Assembly: GCA_963775085.1 (NCBI GenBank)
Contig: CAVZHO010000011.1
Span: forward strand, 62,001 to 126,000
Reading direction: 5' to 3'
Source of the DNA: JAAFIP01 sp963775085
GTDB lineage: Bacteria > Pseudomonadota > Gammaproteobacteria > Burkholderiales > Burkholderiaceae_C
Length of the DNA stretch: 64,000 nucleotides
A program made the translations under genes and the position numbers. The notes below the pieces were generated by a model. The model was not told the DNA's origin. It did no database searches and saw nothing but the letters and a program-made list of their open reading frames with translations. Position 1 is the first letter of the stretch, and every line of letters starts with the position of its first letter. Below are positions 19,130 to 28,203 of the stretch, piece after piece.

Positions 19130-20526
19130 AGCATAGTTACCTTCACGCGGCTCTCCACCAAGGCGCGGCTGATCAGTGTGGGCCAGATGCCCAGCAGCTC
19201 GCTGCTGTTGTGCAGGCCGCTAAAACCACAGGTGTAGGCGGGGCCGCTGAGGGCTACCCAGGGGAACAGGCGGCCAAAGCCGTCGGCGGCCTGTTTGTGC
19301 TGTGTGCGCAGCACCATGCGTACCCAAATTTCGTTGTGCTCGTCTAGCTGTTCGACTGACGGCAACGGCGCCAGCGCGCCGTGGGCGGAGTTGAGGCCGG
19401 GGTATTCGATAAACAACTCGTCGTGCGGGATGCGTTTGTCTTTGAGCTGGCTGCGGATCGTCTCGATGGCCGCCTGGCATTTGCTCCAGGCGTTGGGCCA
19501 GCTAAAGCCCCAGGTCACCTCGGCTTTGAAGCCATCGCGGTAGCCGCCAACTACTTTGAGTTGCTCGGGGCGGGCGTGGCCGGTTGCACCTTTCATACGC
19601 ACCTGGTTGTGGCCCAGGTCGTCTAGTTGCACGGTGCTCAGGTCTAGCACCACGTCAGGCGAGGCGTAGGCGTGGGGGTTGTGCACCTCGTACAAAAGCT
19701 GTTGGCGCACGGTGTCAAAGTTGACCAGGCCGCCAGTGTCGGGGGCTTTGATGATGGTGGCGGTGCCGTCAGCCTGCACACGGGCTAGGGGAAAGCCAAT
19801 GTGGGCCAGGTCGGGGATGGCTTGCCACGCATTCAGGCTACCGAAGTTGCCACCGCTGCCTTGGCCGGAGCATTCCAGCAGGTGGCCGACGGCCAGGCCT
19901 TGGGCCAGGCGGTTGAGGTCTTCTGCGCCGCTTGCATCTTCCAGCTTCCAGCCAAACTCGTATACCAAGGGGGCTAAAAATAAAGCCGCATCGGCTACCC
20001 GGCCGGTAATAACTATTTCGGCACCCTGCTCTAACGCGGTGATGACTGGGCGCGCACCGAGGTAGGCGTTGGCAAACACCATGCGCTCTTGCACGCTGCT
20101 GTAGACCGTGCTTTGAAACAGATGCGTGGCCGCCTCGTTCAGGTCTTGCAGCACCTCGTCCCCGGTCACTACGGCAATGCGTGCAGACATTCCTTTGGCG
20201 CTCAGCGCTTGCTGCACCGCCACGCCGCAGGCCTGCGGGTTCAAGCCGCCCGCGTTACAAATAAATTTACAACCGCGTGCCTGCATCAGCGGCCACAGGC
20301 GCAGCAGCAGGGGCAGCACGTCGCGTGCGTAGCCCAGGTTGGCATCTTTTTGCCGGTCTTTTTGTAGGATGGCTAATGTCAGCTCGGCCAAATGGTCGCT
20401 GCACACATACTGCGCGCCGCCGCGCTCGATGGAGGCGACTACAGGCTCCCAGTTGTCGCCATAAAAACCCAAGCCTGCCGCCAGGGTGACTGTTTTTTTC
20501 CTTGGAGGGGAAGCTGTGGGTAACAA
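19102..20526 (-). CDS. AtuA-family protein (DUF1446, acyclic terpene utilisation)
   Basis: A 474-residue protein of the AtuA/DUF1446 family, recognised from VTLAAGLGFYGDNWEPVVA-like start, CNAGGLNPQACG and the GRVADAALFLAPLVYEFGW block. AtuA is required for growth on citronellol/geraniol in Pseudomonas, but its reaction is not known. It is divergent from the livH operon and about 9 kb from the carboxylase cluster that resembles atuBCDEF. Its 3' end overlaps the small AtuA-associated gene. Confidence 0.82.
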   Translation of the reverse strand: MLPTASPPRKKTVTLAAGLGFYGDNWEPVVASIERGGAQYVCSDHLAELTLAILQKDRQKDANLGYARDVLPLLLRLWPLMQARGCKFICNAGGLNPQACGVAVQQALSAKGMSARIAVVTGDEVLQDLNEAATHLFQSTVYSSVQERMVFANAYLGARPVITALEQGAEIVITGRVADAALFLAPLVYEFGWKLEDASGAEDLNRLAQGLAVGHLLECSGQGSGGNFGSLNAWQAIPDLAHIGFPLARVQADGTATIIKAPDTGGLVNFDTVRQQLLYEVHNPHAYASPDVVLDLSTVQLDDLGHNQVRMKGATGHARPEQLKVVGGYRDGFKAEVTWGFSWPNAWSKCQAAIETIRSQLKDKRIPHDELFIEYPGLNSAHGALAPLPSVEQLDEHNEIWVRMVLRTQHKQAADGFGRLFPWVALSGPAYTCGFSGLHNSSELLGIWPTLISRALVESRVKVTMLWPTPSRCS

Positions 20527-20605
20527 GATAGGGATTACCAGAGTAAAAGAATTTGTGTTGCGCTCTTATATTGCGCAGAGTTAGAAAAATGATTATGGAG
20601 ACAAA

Positions 20606-21481
20606 GTGCAGTTCCTGCAATTAGTGATTAGCGGTATCGCGCAAGGCTGTATCTACGGCCTGATCGCGCTGGGCTTTGTGCTGATCTACAAGGCCACCGA
20701 GACCGTGAGCTTTGCCCAGGGCGAGATGATGATGCTGGGCGCGTTTGCGGGCCTGGGGTTGATGACGGCCTTGAACTTCCCCTTCTGGATCACGATCCCT
20801 GCCGTCATGCTGGCGATGGCGATTTTTGGCGTGCTGCTGGAGCGCTTAGTGATTCGCCCTATTCTTGGGCAGCCGGCATTTTCTATTGTGATGCTCACCA
20901 TTGGCATTGGCTATGTGGCGCGCGGAGTGATCACCATGATCCCCGGCATTGGCACTGAGACGCACACACTGAAAGTGCCTTACAAAGACCAAATTACCAA
21001 CTGGAACGGCCTGGTGATCAACTGGGAGCAAATGGCCATCATCGCCGCCACCGCCGTGCTCTGCGCGCTGCTGTTTTTGATGTTTCGCTACAGCAAGATG
21101 GGCATTGCCATGCAGGCGGCTTCGCAAAACCAGTTGGCTGCGTACTACATGGGCATACCCGTGAAGCGGCTGAACGGTTTGGTGTGGGGCCTGTCTGCGG
21201 CGGTGGCGGCTATCGCGGGTCTGTTGTTGGCACCGATCACCTTCGTGCATGCCAATATGGGCTTCATTGGACTGAAGGCTTTTCCGGCTGCGGTGGTGGG
21301 CGGCTTTGGCAGTTTGCCGGGTGCGATTGTCGGCGGCATCATCATTGGTCTGGTGGAGAGCCTGAGTGGCTTTTATTTGCCAGAGGGTGTGAAAGATATT
21401 GCCGCTTATATCGTGGTGCTGATCATGCTGATGGTGAAACCCAACGGCTTGTTTGGTGAGAAGCTCCGCAAAAAGGTATGA
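20606..21481 (+). CDS. livH: Branched-chain amino acid-type ABC permease LivH
   Basis: A 291-residue permease with about eight membrane segments and the family start LQLVISGIAQGCIYGLIALG. It begins with GTG at 20606, preceded by GGAG at 20597-20600. It is first of a livH-livM-livG-livF-ligase-livK operon. Betaproteobacterial relatives with an adjacent acyl-CoA ligase often import aromatic or aliphatic acids rather than amino acids, so the substrate is open. Confidence 0.92.
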   Translation: MQFLQLVISGIAQGCIYGLIALGFVLIYKATETVSFAQGEMMMLGAFAGLGLMTALNFPFWITIPAVMLAMAIFGVLLERLVIRPILGQPAFSIVMLTIGIGYVARGVITMIPGIGTETHTLKVPYKDQITNWNGLVINWEQMAIIAATAVLCALLFLMFRYSKMGIAMQAASQNQLAAYYMGIPVKRLNGLVWGLSAAVAAIAGLLLAPITFVHANMGFIGLKAFPAAVVGGFGSLPGAIVGGIIIGLVESLSGFYLPEGVKDIAAYIVVLIMLMVKPNGLFGEKLRKKV

Positions 21482-21492
21482 ACAAATAAACC

Positions 21493-22569
21493 ATGCGCTT
21501 TATTTTTAAAACCAACTACGCGCAAGACATTGCGCTGGCAAAGCATGGGGGGCATGTTTTTTGGTATGCCGCTTTGTTGATTGCACTCATCGCCGCACCC
21601 TTTGTGTTGCCTGAGTACTGGCTGGCACAACTCACGTTCGTGCTTATCTACTCCGTGGTGGGCCTGGGGCTGATGTTGCTGGCGGGCTTTACCGGGCTGT
21701 TCTCCATCGGCCACGCGGCCTTTCTGGGCGTGGGTGCGTACACACAGGCGGTGCTGACCAATATGGGTTGGCCATTCCCTATTGCACTGGCTGTGGCCGC
21801 AGGTTTGTCTGCCGCTGTGGGTGTGGTGGTGGGCTTGCCTGCGCTGCGGGTGAAGGGCATTTACTTGGGCATCGCCACGCTGTCGTTTGGTTTTATTGTG
21901 GAGGAGGCCTTTGCCCGCTGGGAGTCGGTCACCCATGGAAATGCGGGCTTGACGGTCAAGTCGCCAGAAATGTTTGGCTGGAATGCCAGCAGCTCAGAAG
22001 AGTTCTATGCTATCTGCTTGGTAGTAACGGTGTTAGCTACGCTGGCTGTGCTGAACATCTTGCGATCACCCACGGGGCGGGCTTTTGTGGCGATTCGGGA
22101 CTCTGAAATTTCGGCGCAAAGCATGGGCATTCACCTGGCGCGCTACAAAACGCTGTCGTTTGCACTGTCGGCCGCGTTGGCAGGCATTGGCGGCGCGCTG
22201 TATGCGCATAAGCTGCGCTTTATCTCGCCCGACCAGTTCAATATTGTGCAGTCGATTGATTTGCTGCTGATGGTGGTGATCGGTGGTCTGGGTTCGGTGC
22301 ATGGCGCGTTCTTGGGGGCCATCTTTTTGATCACCATGCCGCAACTGATCTCATTGGCCAAAGACTATTTGCCGGCGGCTATCGGGCAGGCCACCGGGCT
22401 GCAAGGCTTGGTGTACGGCCTGTTGCTGATTGCTTTTGTGCTGTTCGAGCCCATGGGCCTGTACGGCCGCTGGCTCAAGGTGCGCACCTATTTCCAGCTC
22501 TTCCCGTTCTACCGCAAGGGGATGTTCAAGCGGCAAAAGAGCTTCTTGAAATCCGATCGTCTGAAATGA
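21493..22569 (+). CDS. livM: Branched-chain amino acid-type ABC permease LivM
   Basis: A 358-residue permease partner of LivH, with the LivM hallmarks GLGLMLLAGFTGLFSIGHAA and a conserved cytoplasmic loop GRAFVAIRDSEISAQSMGI. The C-terminal 25 residues are basic. It overlaps livG by four bases (ATGA). Confidence 0.92.
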   Translation: MRFIFKTNYAQDIALAKHGGHVFWYAALLIALIAAPFVLPEYWLAQLTFVLIYSVVGLGLMLLAGFTGLFSIGHAAFLGVGAYTQAVLTNMGWPFPIALAVAAGLSAAVGVVVGLPALRVKGIYLGIATLSFGFIVEEAFARWESVTHGNAGLTVKSPEMFGWNASSSEEFYAICLVVTVLATLAVLNILRSPTGRAFVAIRDSEISAQSMGIHLARYKTLSFALSAALAGIGGALYAHKLRFISPDQFNIVQSIDLLLMVVIGGLGSVHGAFLGAIFLITMPQLISLAKDYLPAAIGQATGLQGLVYGLLLIAFVLFEPMGLYGRWLKVRTYFQLFPFYRKGMFKRQKSFLKSDRLK

Positions 22570-23450
22570 CAGAACTACTCCTCCAAGCCAAAGACCTGAG
22601 CGTGCGCTTTGGCGGCGTGCTGGCCGTTAACCAGGTGAGCTTTGACGTGCGCCCCGGTGAGGTGTTCACCCTGATCGGCCCCAATGGCGCAGGCAAAACG
22701 ACGGTATTTAATTTGATCAGCCGCATCTACACCCCCACCACCGGCAGCATCAGCTACCAGGGCAAAGACCTGATTGCACAGGCACCGCACCAAGTAGCCA
22801 GCCTGGGGATTGCCCGCACCTTTCAAAACATTGAGCTGTTTGAGCACGCCACCGTGCTGCACAACCTGCTGATTGGCGGCCACACCCAGCGCAGCACGGG
22901 CTTGCTGAGCGAGTTATTTTTCACCCAAAAAACCCGTGATGCTGAATTGTTGGCGCGCGAGCAGGCCGAGAAGGTGATTGATTTCCTGGACTTGCAACAC
23001 CACCGCGACAGCATGGTGGCCGGCCTGCCCTATGGCGTACGCAAGGTGGTCGAGATGGCGCGCGCCCTGTGTATGCGGCCCAAACTCTTGTTGCTGGACG
23101 AGCCTTCATCTGGCCTGAACGTGGAAGAAACCGAAGACATGGCCTTCTGGATTCAGGACATCACCCAGGAGCTGGGCATCACGGTGCTGATGGTGGAGCA
23201 CGACATGAGCCTGGTGTCCAAAGTGTCGGATCGCGTGCTGGCCATGAACCAGGGCGAGATGTTGGCCATGGGCACACCGCGTGAGGTGCAAAACGACCCG
23301 GGCGTGATTGAGGCCTATTTGGGATCGGTGGACGATGTGTCCTCCCTGCGTAGGACAGGGAATTTTTCCGCCGAGCCGCCTCAAGGAAAAATAGCCCCCT
23401 CGGGGGGCAGCGCAGTACACGCAGTGACAAGCGTGGGGGCAGGTAACTAG
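22566..23450 (+). CDS. livG: ABC ATPase LivG with repeat-encoded C-terminal tail
   Basis: A 294-residue ATP-binding subunit: Walker A GPNGAGKTTVFNLI (about residues 38-51), signature near LPYGVRKVVEMARAL, Walker B LLLLDEPSSGLN. LivG proteins are usually about 250-260 residues; here the conserved end EAYLGS is followed by roughly 38 extra residues, most encoded by a copy of dispersed repeat C (SAEPPQGKIAPSGGSAVHAV and onward). The tail is probably unneeded. The livF start follows the stop codon directly. Confidence 0.92.
   Translation: MTELLLQAKDLSVRFGGVLAVNQVSFDVRPGEVFTLIGPNGAGKTTVFNLISRIYTPTTGSISYQGKDLIAQAPHQVASLGIARTFQNIELFEHATVLHNLLIGGHTQRSTGLLSELFFTQKTRDAELLAREQAEKVIDFLDLQHHRDSMVAGLPYGVRKVVEMARALCMRPKLLLLDEPSSGLNVEETEDMAFWIQDITQELGITVLMVEHDMSLVSKVSDRVLAMNQGEMLAMGTPREVQNDPGVIEAYLGSVDDVSSLRRTGNFSAEPPQGKIAPSGGSAVHAVTSVGAGN
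23371..23441 (+). repeat. Dispersed repeat C (CCCCTCGGGGGG type), copy at livG 3' end
   Basis: The copy consists of GAGCCGCCTCAAGG, then CCCCCTCGGGGGGCAGCGCA and ACGCAGTGACAAGCGTGGGG. It is translated as the LivG tail. Confidence 0.88.
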
Positions 23451-23451
23451 C

Positions 23452-24252
23452 ATGGTGACCGACAGCATTTTTTCCATCAGCGACCAGCCGGTGCTCAAGC
23501 TTTTGAACGTCGAGAGCGCCTACGGCCCTATCCGTGCGATACGCGGCGTGAGCCTGCAAGTGCGCCGGGGTGAAATTGCCACCGTGCTGGGCTCCAATGG
23601 CGCGGGCAAAACCACGATTCTCAAAACCATCTCGGGCATCATCGACCCGCGCAAGGGCAGCATCGAGTTCAAGGGCCGGGACATTACCGCCAAAGACCCG
23701 GCTTTCATCGTGCAGCAGGGTCTGGTGCAAGTGCCCGAGGGGCGCGAGGTGTTCCCGTTGCTGTCGGTGCGCGACAATTTGCTGATGGGAGCCTATACCC
23801 GCAAGGACAAAGACGGGGTGGCGCGCGACATGGAGTCGGTGTACACCTACTTCCCCATTCTGCGCGAGCGCGCTTTGCAAGATGCGGGCCTGCTGTCGGG
23901 CGGGCAGCAGCAAATGCTGGCGATTTCGCGTGCCATCATGGCCGCGCCCGAATTGATCTTGCTGGACGAACCCAGCCTGGGCCTGTCGCCCAAACTCACC
24001 AAAGAGATTTTTGAAATCGTCGTGCGCATCAACCGCGAGCGCGGCACCACCATCTTGCTGGTAGAGCAAAACGCCAACATGGCACTGAACGCTGCCGACT
24101 ACGGCTACGTGCTGGAAAACGGCCGCATCGTCATGGAAGACACCTGCGCCAAACTGCGCGAGAAGGACGACATCAAAGAGTTCTATCTGGGCATGAAAGA
24201 AGAAGGCGTGCGGGGAGAGCGGCGCTGGAAGAAGAAGAAGAATTGGAGGTGA
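23452..24252 (+). CDS. livF: ABC ATPase LivF
   Basis: A 266-residue ATP-binding subunit with Walker A GSNGAGKTTILKTI, signature LSGGQQQMLAISRAI, Walker B LILLDEPSLGLSP and the LivF-type LVQVPEGREVFPLLSV block. It pairs with LivG to power the LivHM permease. The C-terminus is unusually basic (KKKNWR). Confidence 0.92.
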   Translation: MVTDSIFSISDQPVLKLLNVESAYGPIRAIRGVSLQVRRGEIATVLGSNGAGKTTILKTISGIIDPRKGSIEFKGRDITAKDPAFIVQQGLVQVPEGREVFPLLSVRDNLLMGAYTRKDKDGVARDMESVYTYFPILRERALQDAGLLSGGQQQMLAISRAIMAAPELILLDEPSLGLSPKLTKEIFEIVVRINRERGTTILLVEQNANMALNAADYGYVLENGRIVMEDTCAKLREKDDIKEFYLGMKEEGVRGERRWKKKKNWR

Positions 24253-24273
24253 TATGAAGAACAACGCAGCGCA

Positions 24274-24342
24274 GAGCCGCCTCAAGCAAGTTCGCACCCC
24301 CTCGGGGGGCAGCGCAGTACACGTAGTGACAAGCGTGGTGGC
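24274..24342 (+). repeat. Dispersed repeat C, copy between livF and the ligase gene
   Basis: It carries the same blocks as the livG copy, GAGCCGCCTCAAG, CCCCCTCGGGGGGCAGCGCA and TAGTGACAAGCGTGG. It fills almost the whole gap and ends 3 bases before the ligase ATG. Confidence 0.88.
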
Positions 24343-24345
24343 TTT

Positions 24346-26202
24346 ATGAACTTATGGGACTTATCTAATATTGAAGCTGGCAATGAATTGATGGTAGCGG
24401 GCGACACCATCCCTGCCATGTTCCGCAACGCCGCCAAAGAACGCGCCGACAAAGTCTGGATGCGCCAAAAAGAGTTGGGCATCTGGCGCAGCTGGAGCTG
24501 GACGCAAACCGACACCGCCATGCGCGAGATTGCGCACGGCCTGATATCCATTGGCTTTGCTCCCGGTGAATGCGCCTCCATCCTGTCTAACACCGTCATC
24601 GAATGGGTACTGGCCGACATTGCCGTACTGAGCTGTGGTGGGGTGGCCAACGGCATTTACCCGACTGATGCGGCATCCCAAGTGCAGTATCTGTGTGAAG
24701 ACTCGTCCACCACGGTGCTGTTTGTGGAGGACGATGAGCAACTGGACAAAGCGCTGGACGTGCGCGCCCAGTTGCCCCAACTGCGCAAGATCGTGGTGTT
24801 TGACATGGAAGGCCTGCGCAAGGTGGACGACCCGATGGTCATTGGCCTTCATGCCCTGCGTGCGCTGGGCCGCACCTACGCGCAGACCCATGCAGGCGAG
24901 CTGGACCAACGCATCGAGACCGTCAAACCCGAAGCGCTGGCGATTTTGGTCTACACCTCCGGCACCACCGGCAAACCCAAGGGGGCCATGCACAGCCACC
25001 GCAGCCTGGTGCATACAGTGCGCGGCTACAACACCCTGGTGGCGCAAAACGGCGACGACGAGCGTATGTGCTTTTTGCCGTTGTGCCACATTGCCGAGCG
25101 GGTGGGCGGCGAGTACCATGCGCTGTACACCGGAGCCAAGCTCAACTTTGTAGAAAACCCCGAGACCGTGCCCGAGAACGTGCGCGAGATTGCACCCACA
25201 GTGTTTACCGCCGTACCGCGCGTGTGGGAAAAGTTTTACTCGGGTGTGATGATTGGCCTGAAAGAAGCCGGTGCCCTACAACAAGCCTCCTACGCCTGGG
25301 GCATCGGTGTGGGCATGCAGATTGCCGACAAGGTGCTGGCCGGACAACCTGTCGACGGATTTTTAAAGTTCAAGTTCAAGATCGCCAAAGCCATTGCGCT
25401 GAACAATGTTCGCAAGATGATCGGCATCCACAACGCCCGCATGCTGGTGACGGGTGCGGCCCCGATTGCCCCCGATCTGATCAAATGGTACTTGGCCCTG
25501 GGCGTGCCCATGCTGGAGGTATGGGGCATGACCGAGACCTGCGGCGCATCTACCGGCATGCCCGCCACGCGCATCAAGCCCGGCTCGATCGGCCCGGCCG
25601 CCAGCTACAACGAGGTGCGGATTGACGAAGCCACCGGTGAAATCCTGGTGCGCGGTAAAAACGTATTTATGGGCTACCTGAACCAGCCCGAAAAAACGGC
25701 TGAGACGATTGACAAAGACGGCTGGTTGCACACCGGGGATGTAGGCAGCATGGACGCGGACGGCTACTTCAAAATCACTGACCGCATGAAGGACATCATC
25801 ATCACCGCAGGCGGCAAAAACATCACCCCCAGCGAGCTGGAAAACGAACTGAAGTTCTCCCCCTATATCACCGACGCCGTGGTGATTGGTGACAAAAAAC
25901 CTTACCTCACTGTCATCATCATGATCGACCAGGAGAACATCGAAAAGTACGCCCAAGACCACGACGTGCCCTTCAGCAACTACGCCAGTTTGACCCGCGC
26001 ACCCGAGGTGCAGGCGCTGATCCAAGAAGTGATGGAAGGGGTGAACAAGAAGTTTGCGCGGGTCGAGCAGATCAAGAAGTTCTGGCTGCTGGACACCCAG
26101 TTGTCGGCAGAGGACGAGGAGCTGACCCCCACCATGAAGCTCAAGCGCAAACTGGTGCAAACCAAGTACGCCGCGCAGATTGATGCGATGTACAAGGCCT
26201 GA
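24346..26202 (+). CDS. AMP-forming acyl-CoA ligase (long-chain type)
   Basis: A 618-residue adenylate-forming ligase with P-loop YTSGTTGKPKGAMHSHRSL (about residues 204-222), the WGMTETCG motif and the hinge/lysine region DRMKDIIITAGGKNITPSE. It activates a carboxylic acid, probably medium- or long-chain or branched, to its CoA ester. Its place between livF and livK suggests it charges the imported substrate. It could be the ligase (AtuH-like step) for the carboxylase cluster nearby. The start follows repeat C immediately, so no normal ribosome site was found beyond GTGGC. Confidence 0.88.
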   Translation: MNLWDLSNIEAGNELMVAGDTIPAMFRNAAKERADKVWMRQKELGIWRSWSWTQTDTAMREIAHGLISIGFAPGECASILSNTVIEWVLADIAVLSCGGVANGIYPTDAASQVQYLCEDSSTTVLFVEDDEQLDKALDVRAQLPQLRKIVVFDMEGLRKVDDPMVIGLHALRALGRTYAQTHAGELDQRIETVKPEALAILVYTSGTTGKPKGAMHSHRSLVHTVRGYNTLVAQNGDDERMCFLPLCHIAERVGGEYHALYTGAKLNFVENPETVPENVREIAPTVFTAVPRVWEKFYSGVMIGLKEAGALQQASYAWGIGVGMQIADKVLAGQPVDGFLKFKFKIAKAIALNNVRKMIGIHNARMLVTGAAPIAPDLIKWYLALGVPMLEVWGMTETCGASTGMPATRIKPGSIGPAASYNEVRIDEATGEILVRGKNVFMGYLNQPEKTAETIDKDGWLHTGDVGSMDADGYFKITDRMKDIIITAGGKNITPSELENELKFSPYITDAVVIGDKKPYLTVIIMIDQENIEKYAQDHDVPFSNYASLTRAPEVQALIQEVMEGVNKKFARVEQIKKFWLLDTQLSAEDEELTPTMKLKRKLVQTKYAAQIDAMYKA

Positions 26203-26405
26203 GCTTCACAAAACAGACCTGCTGAAAACCCGATGCTCGTTTAGCCCAGTTGACACCCCGTATGCACCCAACGCACACTTGCCCCACTCACAGCCAAGAC
26301 AACCGGAGTACGGGTTTGTATGGAGACCCTGCTCTGCAGCAGCGGCGTTAAGTGTCCAGGCTGGGCCTGTGCCACTGTTGTCGCCCCATTTTTTAGGAGA
26401 AAGCA

Positions 26406-27578
26406 ATGAAACTTAAAACTCTCGCAGCTTGTGCCGCAATCGGCACCCTGGCGCTGGCCACCACGCTGGCCCACGCGCAATCCCAAGGCGTAAGCAAAGA
26501 TGAAATTTTGATCGGTTCGATCCAGGATCTGTCGGGCCCCATCGCAGGCTTTGGCAAGCAAACCCGCCTGGGCATGATGCTGCGCGTGGACGAGATCAAC
26601 GAGCAAGGCGGCATCAACGGCCGCAAACTGCGCCTGATCGTGGAAGACGATGCCTACGACCCGAAAAAATCGGTATTGGCCGCGCAAAAGCTGGTCAACC
26701 AGGACAAAATTTTCCTGATGGCAGGCCATATCGGCACGGCGCAAAACCTGGCAGCCATGCCTGTACAGTTTGAAAAGAACGTTATCAATTTCCTGCCTGT
26801 CACTGCCGCGCGCGAGATGTACGAGCCCTTCCACAAGCTCAAATACTCCTTTGCCGCCACCTACTTTGACCAGATGCGAACGGCAGTGCCCAAAATGGTG
26901 AAAGACAAAGGCGCTAAAAAGGTCTGCACCATGTACCAAGACGACGAGTTTGGCCTGGAGGTGGTGCGCGGCGCTGAGGCGGGCCTCAAAGCCGTGGGCA
27001 TGGACTTTACCGAGCGCACCTCGTTCAAGCGCGGCGCAACCGATTTTTCCAGCCAGGTCGCCAGGATGAAAGCCGCAGGCTGCGACATGGTGGTGCTGGG
27101 CACCATCATCCGCGAAACCATTGGCGGCATTGGCGAGTCGCGCAAGACGGGCTTTAACCCCATCTTCCTGGCCTCCAGCGCAGGCTACACCGACCTCATC
27201 CACAAACTGGGCGGCGCTGCCATGAACGGCCTGTACGCCACCATGACCGTGCAAAACCCCTACCTGGACGAGGCCTCCCAGCCCATCCGCTTCTGGGCCA
27301 ATAAATACAAAACCAAGTTCACCGATGACCCGACCGTGTTCTCGGTGTACGGCTACAGCATCATCGACATTTTTGCCAAAGCCGCGCAAGCTGCCGGTAA
27401 AAACCTGACCACCGACAGCTTCATCAAAGCCATGGACACCATGAACGTGCCCGCAGATATCTTCGGCAGCGCCCCCGCCAGCTACACGGCCACCAAGCGC
27501 CTGGGCAGCGACGCATCGCGCCTGTCGCAGATCACCGATGGCAAGTGGAAAGTGGTGTCGGACTACGTCAAGCCCTGA
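26406..27578 (+). CDS. livK: Periplasmic branched-chain amino acid-type binding protein
   Basis: A 390-residue type I periplasmic binding protein with signal peptide ending near ALATTLAHA, then QGVSKDEILIGSIQDLSGPI. It captures the substrate for LivHMGF. A strong ribosome site TAGGAGAAAG precedes the ATG. The 203-bp gap upstream contains a TTGACA (26250-26255) but no matching -10 was found. A terminator follows the gene, closing the operon. Confidence 0.9.
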   Translation: MKLKTLAACAAIGTLALATTLAHAQSQGVSKDEILIGSIQDLSGPIAGFGKQTRLGMMLRVDEINEQGGINGRKLRLIVEDDAYDPKKSVLAAQKLVNQDKIFLMAGHIGTAQNLAAMPVQFEKNVINFLPVTAAREMYEPFHKLKYSFAATYFDQMRTAVPKMVKDKGAKKVCTMYQDDEFGLEVVRGAEAGLKAVGMDFTERTSFKRGATDFSSQVARMKAAGCDMVVLGTIIRETIGGIGESRKTGFNPIFLASSAGYTDLIHKLGGAAMNGLYATMTVQNPYLDEASQPIRFWANKYKTKFTDDPTVFSVYGYSIIDIFAKAAQAAGKNLTTDSFIKAMDTMNVPADIFGSAPASYTATKRLGSDASRLSQITDGKWKVVSDYVKP

Positions 27579-27598
27579 TTCGCATTGCAAATTGCTTT

Positions 27599-27634
27599 AA
27601 AAGCCGCTGGAGTTAAACCCAGCGGCTTTTTTAT
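27599..27634 (+). terminator. Rho-independent terminator after livK
   Basis: The stem GCCGCTGG (27603-27610) / CCAGCGGC (27619-27626) is flanked by AAAA and a run of six T. Confidence 0.92.
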
Positions 27635-27644
27635 TGCAAAATAC

Positions 27645-27692
27645 GCCCGTAGTCCCTGTCGTCAGGACATTTCTAGCTACTATAAATATAGC
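27645..27692 (-). repeat. Dispersed repeat A, intergenic copy after livK
   Basis: The reverse complement carries GCTATATTTATAGTAGCTAG, GTCCTGACGACAGGGACTAC and GGGC. It lies between the terminator and the convergent thioesterase. Confidence 0.85.
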
Positions 27693-27702
27693 TTACAGCG
27701 CA

Positions 27703-28188
27703 TCATGACACAATGTACGCCGCCGCCCCTGTGGACAGCAGCGTACCGTCCGAACCCAAAAACTCCATGCGAGTACTGGCTACGCGCGAGCCGCAGCGCA
27801 TAACTTCGGCGCGCAGTTCAAACCACTCGCCAATGGCGGGGCGCAGGTAGTCAATGCGCAGGTCGATGGTGCCTAGCTTGCCAAAACGTTCGACGCGTTT
27901 GGCCACCGGCTCTTCCCGGTGCCGTGCGCCAATGGCGGCCATCACGCCGAAGCCGCCAATGGAGTCCAGGCTGGCGCTGATCACACCGCCGTGCACCCGG
28001 TTGTGGGCGTAGTGACCCACAAACTCGGGCTTCATCTCGATGCGCGCGGCTACTTTGCTGGCCGATACGTCGGTGATCCGCAAACCCAAGGTGCGGTTGA
28101 AAACTATTTTTCTTTCAAAAATATCTTTGAGGGCAGTGATGAATTCGGGCTCTAGCGGCAGGTCGATAGCAATGGTTTTTTTGGTCAT
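27703..28188 (-). CDS. Hotdog thioesterase, PaaI/YiiD-like
   Basis: A 161-residue single-domain thioesterase; the conserved helix is HNRVHGGVISASLDSIGGFG. It is the last gene of the catabolic cluster, 15 bp after an acyl-CoA dehydrogenase, so it probably releases CoA from pathway intermediates. The substrate is unknown. Confidence 0.85.
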   Translation of the reverse strand: MTKKTIAIDLPLEPEFITALKDIFERKIVFNRTLGLRITDVSASKVAARIEMKPEFVGHYAHNRVHGGVISASLDSIGGFGVMAAIGARHREEPVAKRVERFGKLGTIDLRIDYLRPAIGEWFELRAEVMRCGSRVASTRMEFLGSDGTLLSTGAAAYIVS

Positions 28189-28203
28189 GCCTCGATTGTG
28201 GCA

